Shown here: positions 35,566 to 43,149 of the stretch, piece by piece
How the letters are laid out: each line of letters starts with the position of its first letter
How positions within the stretch are numbered: position 1 is the first letter of the stretch
DNA from: an uncultured Mycobacterium sp.
GTDB lineage: Bacteria; Actinomycetota; Actinomycetes; Mycobacteriales; Mycobacteriaceae
Assembly: GCA_900078375.1 (NCBI GenBank)
Contig: FLQS01000031.1
Location: forward strand, 1-64,000
DNA length: 64,000 nt
Direction of reading: 5' to 3'
Translations under genes and position numbers: made by a program
The notes under the pieces: generated by a model
What the model was told of the DNA's origin: nothing
Seen by the model: only the letters and a program-made list of their open reading frames with translations
Databases searched by the model: none

Positions 35566-35597
35566 GAGCCCCGCGGTCCGCATCGGACCCGGGGCTC
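35566..35597 (+). promoter_or_regulatory. Strong leader hairpin upstream of chorismate mutase
   Basis: GAGCCCCG, bulged C, GGTCC, loop GCATC, GGACC, CGGGGCTC: a 13-pair stem in the leader of the chorismate mutase gene, 63 bases before the ATG. The bases that follow, CTCTTGTGTG (35600-35609), can pair with CACACACGAG (35638-35647), which overlaps the ribosome site GAGGAG. Confidence 0.6.
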
Positions 35598-35659
35598 GTC
35601 TCTTGTGTGAGGCCCGGGACGCCAATGAGACCAGACCCACACACGAGGAGAACGAAGCG

Positions 35660-35932
35660 ATGACTCTGGAAATGGTTCCTGAAGCCGACAACGACATCGA
35701 CACCCTGCGCGGCGAGATCGACCAGCTCGATGCCACGATCCTGGCTGCGGTCAAACGCCGCACCGAGGTGTCCCAGGCGATCGGCAAGGCCAGGATGGCG
35801 TCCGGCGGGACGCGCCTGGTGCACAGCCGCGAAATGAAGGTGATCGAGCGCTACAGCGAGCTCGGCCAGGACGGCAAGGATCTGGCGATGCTGCTACTGC
35901 GCATGGGCCGCGGGAGACTCGGGCATTCCTAA
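35660..35932 (+). CDS. aroQ: Chorismate mutase, AroQ delta class
   Basis: A cytoplasmic chorismate mutase of 90 residues that makes prephenate for Phe and Tyr. Helix 1 has DIDTLRGEIDQLDATILAAV with the catalytic Arg, then KRRTEVSQAIGKARMASGGT, VHSREMKVIERY and the C-terminal LLLRMGRGRLGHS, which in M. tuberculosis contacts DAHP synthase and raises activity. The ATG at 35660 has GAGGAG upstream and gives the functional length of Rv0948c. An overlapping reading frame of 12 codons (ATG at 35625) ends as ATGA across this start; the frame also stays open upstream, but the leader hairpin and ribosome site support 35660. The 3' end overlaps the convergent acyltransferase gene by four bases. Confidence 0.94.
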   Translation: MTLEMVPEADNDIDTLRGEIDQLDATILAAVKRRTEVSQAIGKARMASGGTRLVHSREMKVIERYSELGQDGKDLAMLLLRMGRGRLGHS

Positions 35933-37959
35933 CGGACTGCGTCCAGCAGCCACGGGGTCATCCATTTCACCGCGTTCGGTGTCGGGTGCACGCCGTCGAT
36001 GCGGACCTGCACGCCGTTGATCTTGTTGGTATAGCTGCCGTTCGGCGCGAGCTTCTTGTTCAGGTCGAGCACGGTGACGTTCTTGCGATCGCCGACGACC
36101 TTGCGTAGCAAGGCATTCCACTGGTCGACCCGGCTGGGCTGGTCCTCGGGATAGAGGCTGCCGTTGGCCTGTTCGCCGTGCCGGTTGTACGGCTCGGTGG
36201 TCACCACCACCAGCGCCCCGGTGGAGGTCAGGATGTCCAGCGCGTGGTGCAGCTCGCTCTCCAGATACTTGTCGAAATCGGGCTGGCCGATGTGCGCCCA
36301 ATTGCCATTCCACTTGCGGTCGACGGTCTCCCAGCGCCCGACCACCATCAGCACCACATCGGGTTTGTCGTAGGCGATCCGCTGAGCCCAGCGCTCCGGC
36401 CAGGCGTCGCACTCGGGTTTCTGCTCCAGGCTCTGTCCGGAGTAGCGGTACGGCCCGCCACGTACCAGGCCGCATCCGATCGTGGTTCGGTCCAGGAAGC
36501 TGATCCCCGGGGTGGGCGGCAGATAACGCATCATCGTCCAGCCGATCGAGTCGCCGAACACCGAGACGGTGTGCTCGCGCGGGCCCGCGTGCGCCGGCGT
36601 GGCGACCCGCACCGTTTCGACCGGTGAGACGAGCGCGGCCTGGGTGATGTCGGGGCTCGACGGATCGATGCGGGTTCCCACCGGCACGACGACGATCGCG
36701 ACGGCGACGGCCGTGGCCATCGTGGCGGCAGCCAGCCGTAGCTGCGGGACGTGCACCGGCCGCCAGCGCCGCACCGGACGCTCGATCAGCCACCACGAGC
36801 CCACCGCCAGGATCAGCGTCACCGCGCAGCGCGCGGCGAACAGCGGCAGGCCCGACCAGTCGGTGCGCTCGCCGTTGAGCACCAGAAACACCGGCCAGTG
36901 CCAGAGGTAGACGCCGTAGGAGATGACGCCCAGCGCCACCAGCGGTGGGGTGGACAGCACCCATGCCACCGGGCCGTTCTGCTCGAGTGCTACCGGCGCG
37001 ATCACCGCGACCGCGGCGACGGCGACGACGATGAGCAGGCCGTTGTGGAACTCGGTGGCACTGCCGGTGGCAACGTGGGTGATCGCGGCCAGCACTGCCA
37101 CCCCGGCCACCGGCACACCCCAGGCCAGCCCGCGGACCCAGCGCGAGTGGATCAGCGGCACGCCTGCCATGATCGCCGGCCAGTCGCGGACCAGCAGCGC
37201 GGCCGCCGCGGCGCCGATCAGCAGTGCCTGTGCGCGGGTGTCGGTGCCGAAGTACACCCGGTTCAGCGAGGCATCCGAGGCCATCAGAATCGCCTCGGCC
37301 GCCGATCCGACCGTGCCCAGCACGGCGAGGACCAGCACCGCGCGCCGGACCGCGACGATAGTCGGCGTCTTCTGTCGCCGCCGGGCGATGACGGCCAGCA
37401 GCACCGCCACCGCGGCGATCAGCACCGGCCAGATCAGGTAGTACTGCTCCTCGACGCCCAGTGACCAGGTGTGTTGCAGCGGCGACGGCGGGGCGCCCTG
37501 GCTGAAGTAATCGGTCTCGTGGGACACGAACGCCCAGTTCGCCACCCACAGGAATGCGGCGGTGGCGTCATTGCGCAGGTCGCTGACGGCGTCGGGCGGG
37601 AACAGCAGCCGCGCCGCGATCACCGCCAGCACCATGATCAGCAGGGCGGGCAGCAGCCGGCGGGCGCGACGGACCCAGAACGAGCCGAGGTCGAGCTGTC
37701 CGGTCCGGCCGATCTCATCGAGCAGCAATGACGTGATCAAGAACCCGCTGAGCACGAAGAAGACATCGACCCCAATGAATCCGCCTGAGACACCGGGGAT
37801 TCCACTGTGCCCAACCAGAACGAGAGCGACGGCAACACCGCGGATCCCGTTCAGCGCGGGAACGCCAGACCCACGGGGCTTTGGCCCGCGCCGCGGGCTC
37901 GGCTGCGAGACGGGATCAACCCATGGACTTTGCGCGAATGAGCGCGCCGTCACACCCAT
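35929..37959 (-). CDS. Membrane acyltransferase with C-terminal SGNH domain (OafA type)
   Basis: A protein of 676 residues. The N-terminal part (about 30-400) is an acyltransferase-3 domain with ten or so membrane segments; it has ALNGIRGVAVALVLVGHSG, VDVFFVLSGFLITSLL with the conserved His and Arg region, and WSLGVEEQYYLIWPV. The C-terminal part (460-676) lies outside the membrane and is an SGNH-type domain: SVFGDSIGWTMMRYL for the nucleophile Ser and DGVHPTPNAVKW for the catalytic Asp-His. Such proteins move acyl groups from the cytoplasm onto surface glycans or lipids. Substrate is unknown. It overlaps chorismate mutase by four bases, end to end. Confidence 0.88.
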   Translation of the reverse strand: MGVTARSFAQSPWVDPVSQPSPRRGPKPRGSGVPALNGIRGVAVALVLVGHSGIPGVSGGFIGVDVFFVLSGFLITSLLLDEIGRTGQLDLGSFWVRRARRLLPALLIMVLAVIAARLLFPPDAVSDLRNDATAAFLWVANWAFVSHETDYFSQGAPPSPLQHTWSLGVEEQYYLIWPVLIAAVAVLLAVIARRRQKTPTIVAVRRAVLVLAVLGTVGSAAEAILMASDASLNRVYFGTDTRAQALLIGAAAAALLVRDWPAIMAGVPLIHSRWVRGLAWGVPVAGVAVLAAITHVATGSATEFHNGLLIVVAVAAVAVIAPVALEQNGPVAWVLSTPPLVALGVISYGVYLWHWPVFLVLNGERTDWSGLPLFAARCAVTLILAVGSWWLIERPVRRWRPVHVPQLRLAAATMATAVAVAIVVVPVGTRIDPSSPDITQAALVSPVETVRVATPAHAGPREHTVSVFGDSIGWTMMRYLPPTPGISFLDRTTIGCGLVRGGPYRYSGQSLEQKPECDAWPERWAQRIAYDKPDVVLMVVGRWETVDRKWNGNWAHIGQPDFDKYLESELHHALDILTSTGALVVVTTEPYNRHGEQANGSLYPEDQPSRVDQWNALLRKVVGDRKNVTVLDLNKKLAPNGSYTNKINGVQVRIDGVHPTPNAVKWMTPWLLDAVR

Positions 37960-38038
37960 GTCCTCCTGATTTCTAGTTCAGTGAAATCTAGAGCCCAACG
38001 AGGGCCGATCGGCGCAGGCGCGCGGTCTCCTGTGTCAA

Positions 38039-39223
38039 TTACCCGGGGGGCAGACCGAGCAGGTGCCGGCACGTCGCGCTGACCGCGGGCGAGATACCGG
38101 TGACCGACTGCAGGTGGTGCACCCGCACGACGTAGTTGACCAGCGTCAACACCGCCTGTACCTGCAGTGTTCCGGTCGAGTCGGTCAGGTCCGGCCGGGA
38201 CTGCCGCAGCAGGTGCACCCATTCCTCGACGTAGTCGCGTTGGGCTGCCAGCGCGGCGTCGCGGTGCGGCTCCGGCAGATTGCGCACCTCGGTCATCAGC
38301 AGGTCGACCAGCGCCGGGTGCCCGGCGGCGAACTCGACGTAGGAGGTGACCAGGCCGCCGATGGCCTCGGCAGGCGTGGTCGACGCGGCCAGCACGTCGG
38401 AGGCCTTCGTGTAGAGATACCCGGCACCGCGCGACAGAGCGGTCGCCAGCAGGTCGGCCTTGCTGGCGAAGTGGTTGTAGACGCTGGGGCCGGCGATGCC
38501 GAGCGACGCCGCCACGTCTTCGATCCCCACACTGGCGTACCGCCGCTCGGCGAACAGCCGAATCGCCTGCTGCAGCAGGGCTTCTCGCCGCGAATGCGGC
38601 AAGATGCCGGCGGGCCGGCGGCGGCGTGGTCCCACCGCGAACCCCACGGGTGCGGGTGCCGTCAGTATCCGGCCGGCGAGCTCGGCCAACAACCGGGCTT
38701 GTTCCTTGGCCGACAGCTCCGATTGATAGAACGACGGACTGACGACGACACCGAGGATCATCCAGGCGAACAGATCCCTGCCGTTCTCGTCCAAGTCCGG
38801 TCGCACGGTTTCGAGGAAGTCCGCGAGCCGTCGCGCGACGTTCTGGCTTGCGTCACGCAGCCGGGTCTGCGCGTCGGCGGAGAGGTGCCGACCCTCGCGC
38901 TCGACAAGCACCCCGATGTGGCGGCTGGTCACCGCAAGCTCGGCGACGTCGAGCAGAGACCGGTCCGTGTCGGCGAATTCCATGGCGCTCACCACCGCGG
39001 TGACCGAGTCAAGCCCGTTGAACACGACTTCCTGCAGCAATTCGTGCTTGCCGGCGAAATGCCGGTAGAGCGCCGACGGCCCAACCGCGACGGCTTCGGC
39101 GATGTCGCCCATGGCGACGTGCTCGTAGCCGCGGGTGCAGAAGAGTTCGGTGGCCGCCGCGACGATCAGCGCCCGGCGGTTGGCGGGCCGGGTGCCGCGC
39201 TGCGGGCGGGCGACGGTCGTCAC
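38039..39223 (-). CDS. Double TetR regulator (Mce3R-like)
   Basis: A regulator of 394 residues made of two TetR units in one chain. The first DNA-binding domain (about 15-65) has ALIVAAATELFCTRGYEHVA then AVGPSALYRHFAGKHELL; the second (about 210-260) has EALLQQAIRLFAERRYASVG then IAGPSVYNHFASKADLL. M. tuberculosis Mce3R has the same unusual build and represses lipid-use genes. It is divergent from the thiolase operon at 39353, and a palindrome lies over that operon's promoter, so it is the likely local repressor, with acyl-CoA or steroid-type ligand as inference. Start is GTG-type at 39223 in a run of basic residues (TTVARPQRGTRPANRR). Confidence 0.88.
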   Translation of the reverse strand: MTTVARPQRGTRPANRRALIVAAATELFCTRGYEHVAMGDIAEAVAVGPSALYRHFAGKHELLQEVVFNGLDSVTAVVSAMEFADTDRSLLDVAELAVTSRHIGVLVEREGRHLSADAQTRLRDASQNVARRLADFLETVRPDLDENGRDLFAWMILGVVVSPSFYQSELSAKEQARLLAELAGRILTAPAPVGFAVGPRRRRPAGILPHSRREALLQQAIRLFAERRYASVGIEDVAASLGIAGPSVYNHFASKADLLATALSRGAGYLYTKASDVLAASTTPAEAIGGLVTSYVEFAAGHPALVDLLMTEVRNLPEPHRDAALAAQRDYVEEWVHLLRQSRPDLTDSTGTLQVQAVLTLVNYVVRVHHLQSVTGISPAVSATCRHLLGLPPG

Positions 39224-39289
39224 GGGTCTGGGCCCCTTCCCTTCGGCGCGCTGATTGACCGACAGCGTAACGCCGCCCGGGGTGCGGGC

Positions 39290-39334
39290 TTGCCACCTCG
39301 ATCTGCCTCGGTCTAGCCTAAGTGAACTTTCACT
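39290..39334 (+). promoter_or_regulatory. Promoter and operator of the lipid operon
   Basis: TTGCCA (39290-39295), an 18-base spacer, TAGCCT (39314-39319). AGTGAA-CT-TTCACT (39321-39334), a perfect inverted repeat, begins two bases after the -10 element and covers the transcription start, a typical repressor position. Confidence 0.6.
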
Positions 39335-39352
39335 AGTTTTATGGAGGATGGC

Positions 39353-40537
39353 ATGGCGAGTCGAACAATCGTCGCGGGGGTGGGCATGATTCCGTTCACC
39401 ACCCCTAGTCGCACCGAGCCATACCCTGCTATGGCGGAGAAGTCGGTCCGATCGGCCCTAGCGGACGCCGGCATCGACTACGCCGCGGTGCAACAGGCCT
39501 ATGTCGGCTATGTGTATGGCGACTCAACATCAGGGCAGGCTGCGCTGTACGGCGTCGGGCAGACCGGCATCCCGATCGTCAACGTCAACAACAACTGCTC
39601 GACCGGTTCGACCGCGCTGTGGCTGGCTCGTCAGGCGATCGAGAACGGTGCCGCCGATTGCGTGCTGGTGCTGGGCTTCGAGCAGATGCAACGCGGTGCG
39701 CTGGGGTCGATGTGGGCCGACCGGCCCAGCCCGTTCGACCGGTTCGACGAGGTCACCCGCACCGTGCAGGGCTGGGATGACGCCGCCCCGATGGCCGCGC
39801 AGTATTTCGGCGGCGCGGGACGGCAGTACGCGGAGACCTACGGCACCGGACCGGAAACCTTCGCCCGCATCGCGGTCAAGGCGCGGGCGCACGCCAAGAA
39901 CAACCCGTACGCGGTGTTCCGCGACAAGGTCACCGTCGACGAGGTCCTGTCCTCACCGCACATCTACGGGCCGCTGACCCGGTTGCAGTGCTGTCCCCCG
40001 ACATGTGGCGCGGCCGCGGCGGTGTTGGTCAGCGAGGAATTCGCCCGCAAGCACGGCCTGCGGGTCGAGGTGGCGATCAAAGCTCAGGCCATGACCACCG
40101 ATACGCCGTCGACGTTCACCGGCGACATGATCAAGGTCATCGGCTACGACATGGCCAAAGCGGCCGCCGACCAGGTGTACGAGGCATCGGGGGTGGCGCC
40201 GGAGGACATCCGGGTCGTGGAGTTGCACGACTGCTTCACCGCCAACGAGCTACTCACCTATGAGGGCCTTGGCCTGACGCCGGTCGGCACCGCCGAGAAG
40301 TTCATCCTCGACGGTGACAACACCTACGGCGGGCGGGTGGTCACCAACCCGTCGGGCGGGCTGCTGTCCAAGGGACATCCATTGGGCGCCACCGGTCTTG
40401 CACAGTGCGCCGAGTTGGTCTGGCAACTGCGCGGCCTTGCGCAGGCGCGTCAGGTGGACAACGCCACGGTGGCGCTGCAGCACAACATCGGCCTCGGTGG
40501 CGCCGCGGTCGTCACCCTTTACGAGAAGGTGGGCTGA
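39353..40537 (+). CDS. Lipid-transfer/SCPx-type thiolase (Ltp1-like)
   Basis: A thiolase-fold protein of 394 residues. The nucleophile Cys is in NVNNNCSTGSTALWLA; other catalytic segments are VVELHDCFTANELL and SKGHPLGATGLAQCAEL. This is the SCPx/lipid-transfer group, which cleaves 3-ketoacyl-CoA with bulky or branched acyl parts such as sterol side chains; Ltp1 (Rv2790c) shares the NNNCSTGS segment. ATG at 39353 has GGAGG five bases upstream, better than the ATG at 39341. It is the first gene of a four-gene operon with two dehydratase-fold proteins and an SDR, enough for one beta-oxidation round without the first oxidation. Confidence 0.88.
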   Translation: MASRTIVAGVGMIPFTTPSRTEPYPAMAEKSVRSALADAGIDYAAVQQAYVGYVYGDSTSGQAALYGVGQTGIPIVNVNNNCSTGSTALWLARQAIENGAADCVLVLGFEQMQRGALGSMWADRPSPFDRFDEVTRTVQGWDDAAPMAAQYFGGAGRQYAETYGTGPETFARIAVKARAHAKNNPYAVFRDKVTVDEVLSSPHIYGPLTRLQCCPPTCGAAAAVLVSEEFARKHGLRVEVAIKAQAMTTDTPSTFTGDMIKVIGYDMAKAAADQVYEASGVAPEDIRVVELHDCFTANELLTYEGLGLTPVGTAEKFILDGDNTYGGRVVTNPSGGLLSKGHPLGATGLAQCAELVWQLRGLAQARQVDNATVALQHNIGLGGAAVVTLYEKVG

Positions 40538-40539
40538 GC

Positions 40540-40998
40540 ATGGCGCTGGATCCCGCCGTGATCGGCACCGAATTGCCAACGACCACAATCACTGTGGACC
40601 GGGGCCGGTTACGTTTCTTCGCCAAGGCGATCGGTGAGGCGAACCCCGTCTACACCGACATCGAAGCCGCGATCGGCGCCGGGCATCCGGATCTCCCCGC
40701 GCCGCCGACGTTTCTGTTCTCGATCGAACTCGAAGCTCCCGACCCTTTCGCGTACCTCGCGGCCCTCGGCGTCGACCTTCGCTTCGTGCTGCACGGCGAG
40801 CAGAGCTTCGTCTACCACGAAATCGCCTATCCGGGTGACGAGCTGGTGGCCCACCCTCGCATCACCGACGTCTATACCAAGAAGGCTGGTGCGTTGGAGT
40901 TCATCGCCAAGGATACGGCCGTGACACGCGCCGACGGCACACCGATCGCCGACCTGCGCTCGGTGATCGTCGTCCGCAACCCGGGGGCCAACGCATGA
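40540..40998 (+). CDS. FAS1-like (MaoC N-terminal type) dehydratase-fold protein
   Basis: A hot-dog-fold protein of 152 residues, of the group that forms heterodimers with a MaoC-type chain. It contains RLRFFAKAIGEANPVYTDIEAA, where the usual hydratase motif is only half kept, and PAPPTFLFSIELEAPDPFAYL and LHGEQSFVYHEIAYPGDEL. The family usually gives the structural half while the partner holds the catalytic Asp/His. The partner gene follows with an ATGA overlap. Together they would hydrate an enoyl-CoA, as ChsH1/ChsH2 or HadAB-like pairs do. It starts three bases after the thiolase stop. Confidence 0.84.
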   Translation: MALDPAVIGTELPTTTITVDRGRLRFFAKAIGEANPVYTDIEAAIGAGHPDLPAPPTFLFSIELEAPDPFAYLAALGVDLRFVLHGEQSFVYHEIAYPGDELVAHPRITDVYTKKAGALEFIAKDTAVTRADGTPIADLRSVIVVRNPGANA

Positions 40999-41408
40999 CC
41001 GCCACCGAACCCATTGCCGTCGGCACCGAGTTGCCGCCGGTGGCGGTGCCGCCGATATCGCGGCTGACGCTGGCACTGTTCGCCGGTGCATCGGGCGACC
41101 ACAACCCGATCCACGTCGACCTCGACGCCGCGAAATCGGCTGGTGTGCCGGATGTATTCGCACACGGAATGCTGTCGATGGCCTATCTCGGTCGGCTGCT
41201 GACCAACTGGGCCCCCCAGGAAGATCTGCGCTCGTATCGGGTCCGATTCGCCGCGATCACACCGGTGCACGGCCAGCCCATCTGCACCGGCCGGGTGAGC
41301 GCAATCGAGGAAGTCGACGGTGAGCGGCGCGCCACCGTCGAACTCGCCGTCACCCTCGCCGATGGCACCGTCACGCTGTCCGGCGACGCCGTCATCGCAA
41401 TTCACTGA
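40995..41408 (+). CDS. MaoC-like dehydratase
   Basis: A protein of 137 residues with the full R-hydratase motif ALFAGASGDHNPIHVDLDAA, including the catalytic Asp and His, followed by VFAHGMLSMAYLGRLLTNWA. It is the likely catalytic half of a two-chain enoyl-CoA hydratase with the preceding protein, to which it is tied by an ATGA overlap. Substrate is not visible; the gene context (SCPx thiolase and SDR) suggests a bulky or branched enoyl-CoA. Confidence 0.87.
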   Translation: MTATEPIAVGTELPPVAVPPISRLTLALFAGASGDHNPIHVDLDAAKSAGVPDVFAHGMLSMAYLGRLLTNWAPQEDLRSYRVRFAAITPVHGQPICTGRVSAIEEVDGERRATVELAVTLADGTVTLSGDAVIAIH

Positions 41409-41423
41409 AAGGCAGTGTCACAC

Positions 41424-42254
41424 ATGGGAAATCTGCAGGGAAAGGTCGCCGTCGTTTCGGGATCGGGGCGTGGCATCGGCCGCCAGATCGCACTCAAGCT
41501 CGCCGCCGAGGGCGCATCGGTCGTCGTCAACGACCTCGACGCCGAGCCCGCGACCGAGACGGTCGCCGCCATCGGGGCCGCCGGCGGTACGGCCGTCGCG
41601 TGCATCGGCAGCGTCACCGAGGAAGACTTCGGCGAGCGGTTCGTGCAGACGGCGGTGGACGCCTTCGGCGGGTTGGACATCATCGTCAACAACGCCGGCT
41701 ATACCTGGGACGCCGTCATTCAGAAGATGACCGACGAACAGTGGGATGCCATCCTCGATGTCCATCTCAAGGCGCCGTTCCACATCCTGCGGGCAGCCCA
41801 GCCGGTGATCAGCGGTCTGGTCAAGGGCGCCAAGGAATCCGGACAGCCGGTCAGCTGCCGCAAGGTGGTCAACATCTCCTCGCTCGCGGGCGTGGGCGGC
41901 AATGCCGGGCAGGCGAATTACGCCGCCGCCAAGGCCGGCGTGATCGGGTTGACCAAGGCGCTGGCCAAGGAATGGGGCCGCTACAACGTGACGGTCAATA
42001 GCGTCGCCTTCGGGCTGATCAAGACTCGGCTGACCGAAACGCCCGCCGACGGCGACGGCACGATCACCGTGCGCGGCCAGGAGATCAAGGTCGGCGTCAA
42101 CCCCGGCCTGCTGGCGGCCATGGAACAGATGATCCCGCTCGGCCGCTCGGGTACACCCGCGGAGGCCGCCGGCGCGGTCTACCTCCTGTGCACTCCGGAG
42201 TCTGATTACATCAGCGCCCAAACACTGGTCTGCGGCGGCGGATTCAACTTCTAG
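41424..42254 (+). CDS. SDR-family oxidoreductase (3-hydroxyacyl-CoA or 3-oxoacyl reductase type)
   Basis: A short-chain dehydrogenase of 276 residues. The dinucleotide site reads VVSGSGRGIGRQIALKLA, with Ser in place of the first Thr; NNAG is present, and the catalytic set is VVNISSLAGVGGNAGQANYAAAKAG (Ser, Tyr, Lys). It likely oxidises the 3-hydroxyacyl-CoA made by the dehydratase pair, leaving 3-ketoacyl-CoA for the thiolase. The ATG at 41424 was preferred over the GTG at 41415, which lies too close to AAAGG. The 3' end overlaps the convergent crotonase gene by four bases. Confidence 0.88.
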   Translation: MGNLQGKVAVVSGSGRGIGRQIALKLAAEGASVVVNDLDAEPATETVAAIGAAGGTAVACIGSVTEEDFGERFVQTAVDAFGGLDIIVNNAGYTWDAVIQKMTDEQWDAILDVHLKAPFHILRAAQPVISGLVKGAKESGQPVSCRKVVNISSLAGVGGNAGQANYAAAKAGVIGLTKALAKEWGRYNVTVNSVAFGLIKTRLTETPADGDGTITVRGQEIKVGVNPGLLAAMEQMIPLGRSGTPAEAAGAVYLLCTPESDYISAQTLVCGGGFNF

Positions 42255-43018
42255 CCGGTCACCTGCGAAATCCAGCCCGACGCGACAGCCATGAACTCGG
42301 GGTGGTTGAACAACTCGGCCTGGGCCTGCGCTTCGATCTCCTCGACCGCGGTGTCGAAATCGACGGTCGCGGCGAGCCGCAACGTCCGTTTGGCCGAGCG
42401 GATCGCGCGGCCCGGCGTCCTGAGCACCTCCGTCGCCACCCGGACGGCCTCGGCGAGGGCATCGTCGACGACCGTCGACACCGCGCCGATCTCCTTGGCT
42501 TCCTGCGCGTCGATGATCCTCGCGGTCATGAACAACTCCATCGCGCGATCCCGCCCGACGGCCGACGGCAGCGTCTTGGACAGGCCGTAGTCGGGCCCGA
42601 GTCCCATTCGGGCGAACGTCGCGCCGAAGCGGGCCGAGGTGGCGGCGATCCGGATGTCGCAGGCCAGGACCAGACCCCACCCGGCACCGGCGGCAGGCCC
42701 ATTGACCGCCGCGATCGTCAGCTGTGGGAGCCGGTGCAACGTGAGCACGGGCCGGCTGACGTCCTTCATCATGTCGACGGTCGATGCGGAATTCGCCAGC
42801 ACCGACAAGATGTCCATGTCGGCGCCCGAGCAGAAGCCCCGCCCGGCGCCGGTCAGGATCACCACATGGACATCGTCCTCGCCGGCGAGCCCGGTGAGCG
42901 CCACGTCCAGTTCCGTCATCAAGTCCTCATTGAGCGCGTTGAGGGACTCGGGGCGATTGAGCTCGACGACCGCGATGTGGTCGGCGGGGTTGGTGATGCG
43001 GACAATGTCGCCGGTCAT
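42251..43018 (-). CDS. Enoyl-CoA hydratase/isomerase family protein
   Basis: A crotonase of 255 residues. Oxyanion segments: ILTGAGRGFCSGADMDIL and NGPAAGAGWGLVLACDIRI, with ARMGLGPDYGLSKTLP after, the region where many hydratases hold the second catalytic Glu; here Gly-Pro-Asp is found, so the exact reaction is unclear. ATG at 43016-43018 (MTGDIVRITNP) is where homology starts, though the frame is open to 43111. It is convergent with the SDR and divergent from the GAF-LuxR regulator; the shared 131-base gap has several TAAGT/CACTA elements like the operator at 39321. Confidence 0.83.
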   Translation of the reverse strand: MTGDIVRITNPADHIAVVELNRPESLNALNEDLMTELDVALTGLAGEDDVHVVILTGAGRGFCSGADMDILSVLANSASTVDMMKDVSRPVLTLHRLPQLTIAAVNGPAAGAGWGLVLACDIRIAATSARFGATFARMGLGPDYGLSKTLPSAVGRDRAMELFMTARIIDAQEAKEIGAVSTVVDDALAEAVRVATEVLRTPGRAIRSAKRTLRLAATVDFDTAVEEIEAQAQAELFNHPEFMAVASGWISQVTG

Positions 43019-43089
43019 GTTCTCAGGATAGGCTATCGATTCTTCACTTGACCGGATAAGTCTGAGTTCCACTAGGTATCTATCCGTCA

Positions 43090-43118
43090 TTCCAGGACTA
43101 CATAAATTCACTTATACT
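43090..43118 (+). promoter_or_regulatory. Candidate promoter of the GAF-LuxR regulator gene
   Basis: TTCCAG (43090-43095), a 17-base spacer, TATACT (43113-43118). The -10 element overlaps ATAAATTCACTTATA, which carries the TTCACTTA half found in the operator of the thiolase operon. Confidence 0.45.
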
Positions 43119-43149
43119 GGTCGTCTCAGCGGCGTTCGAAGGAGATCCC

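Noticed and set aside
37973..37991. A possible operator CTAG-N11-CTAG upstream of the acyltransferase gene
   Set aside because: Only the outer four bases pair; the inner part has TTCA-TGAA in the opposite order to the double-TetR site, so no link could be supported.
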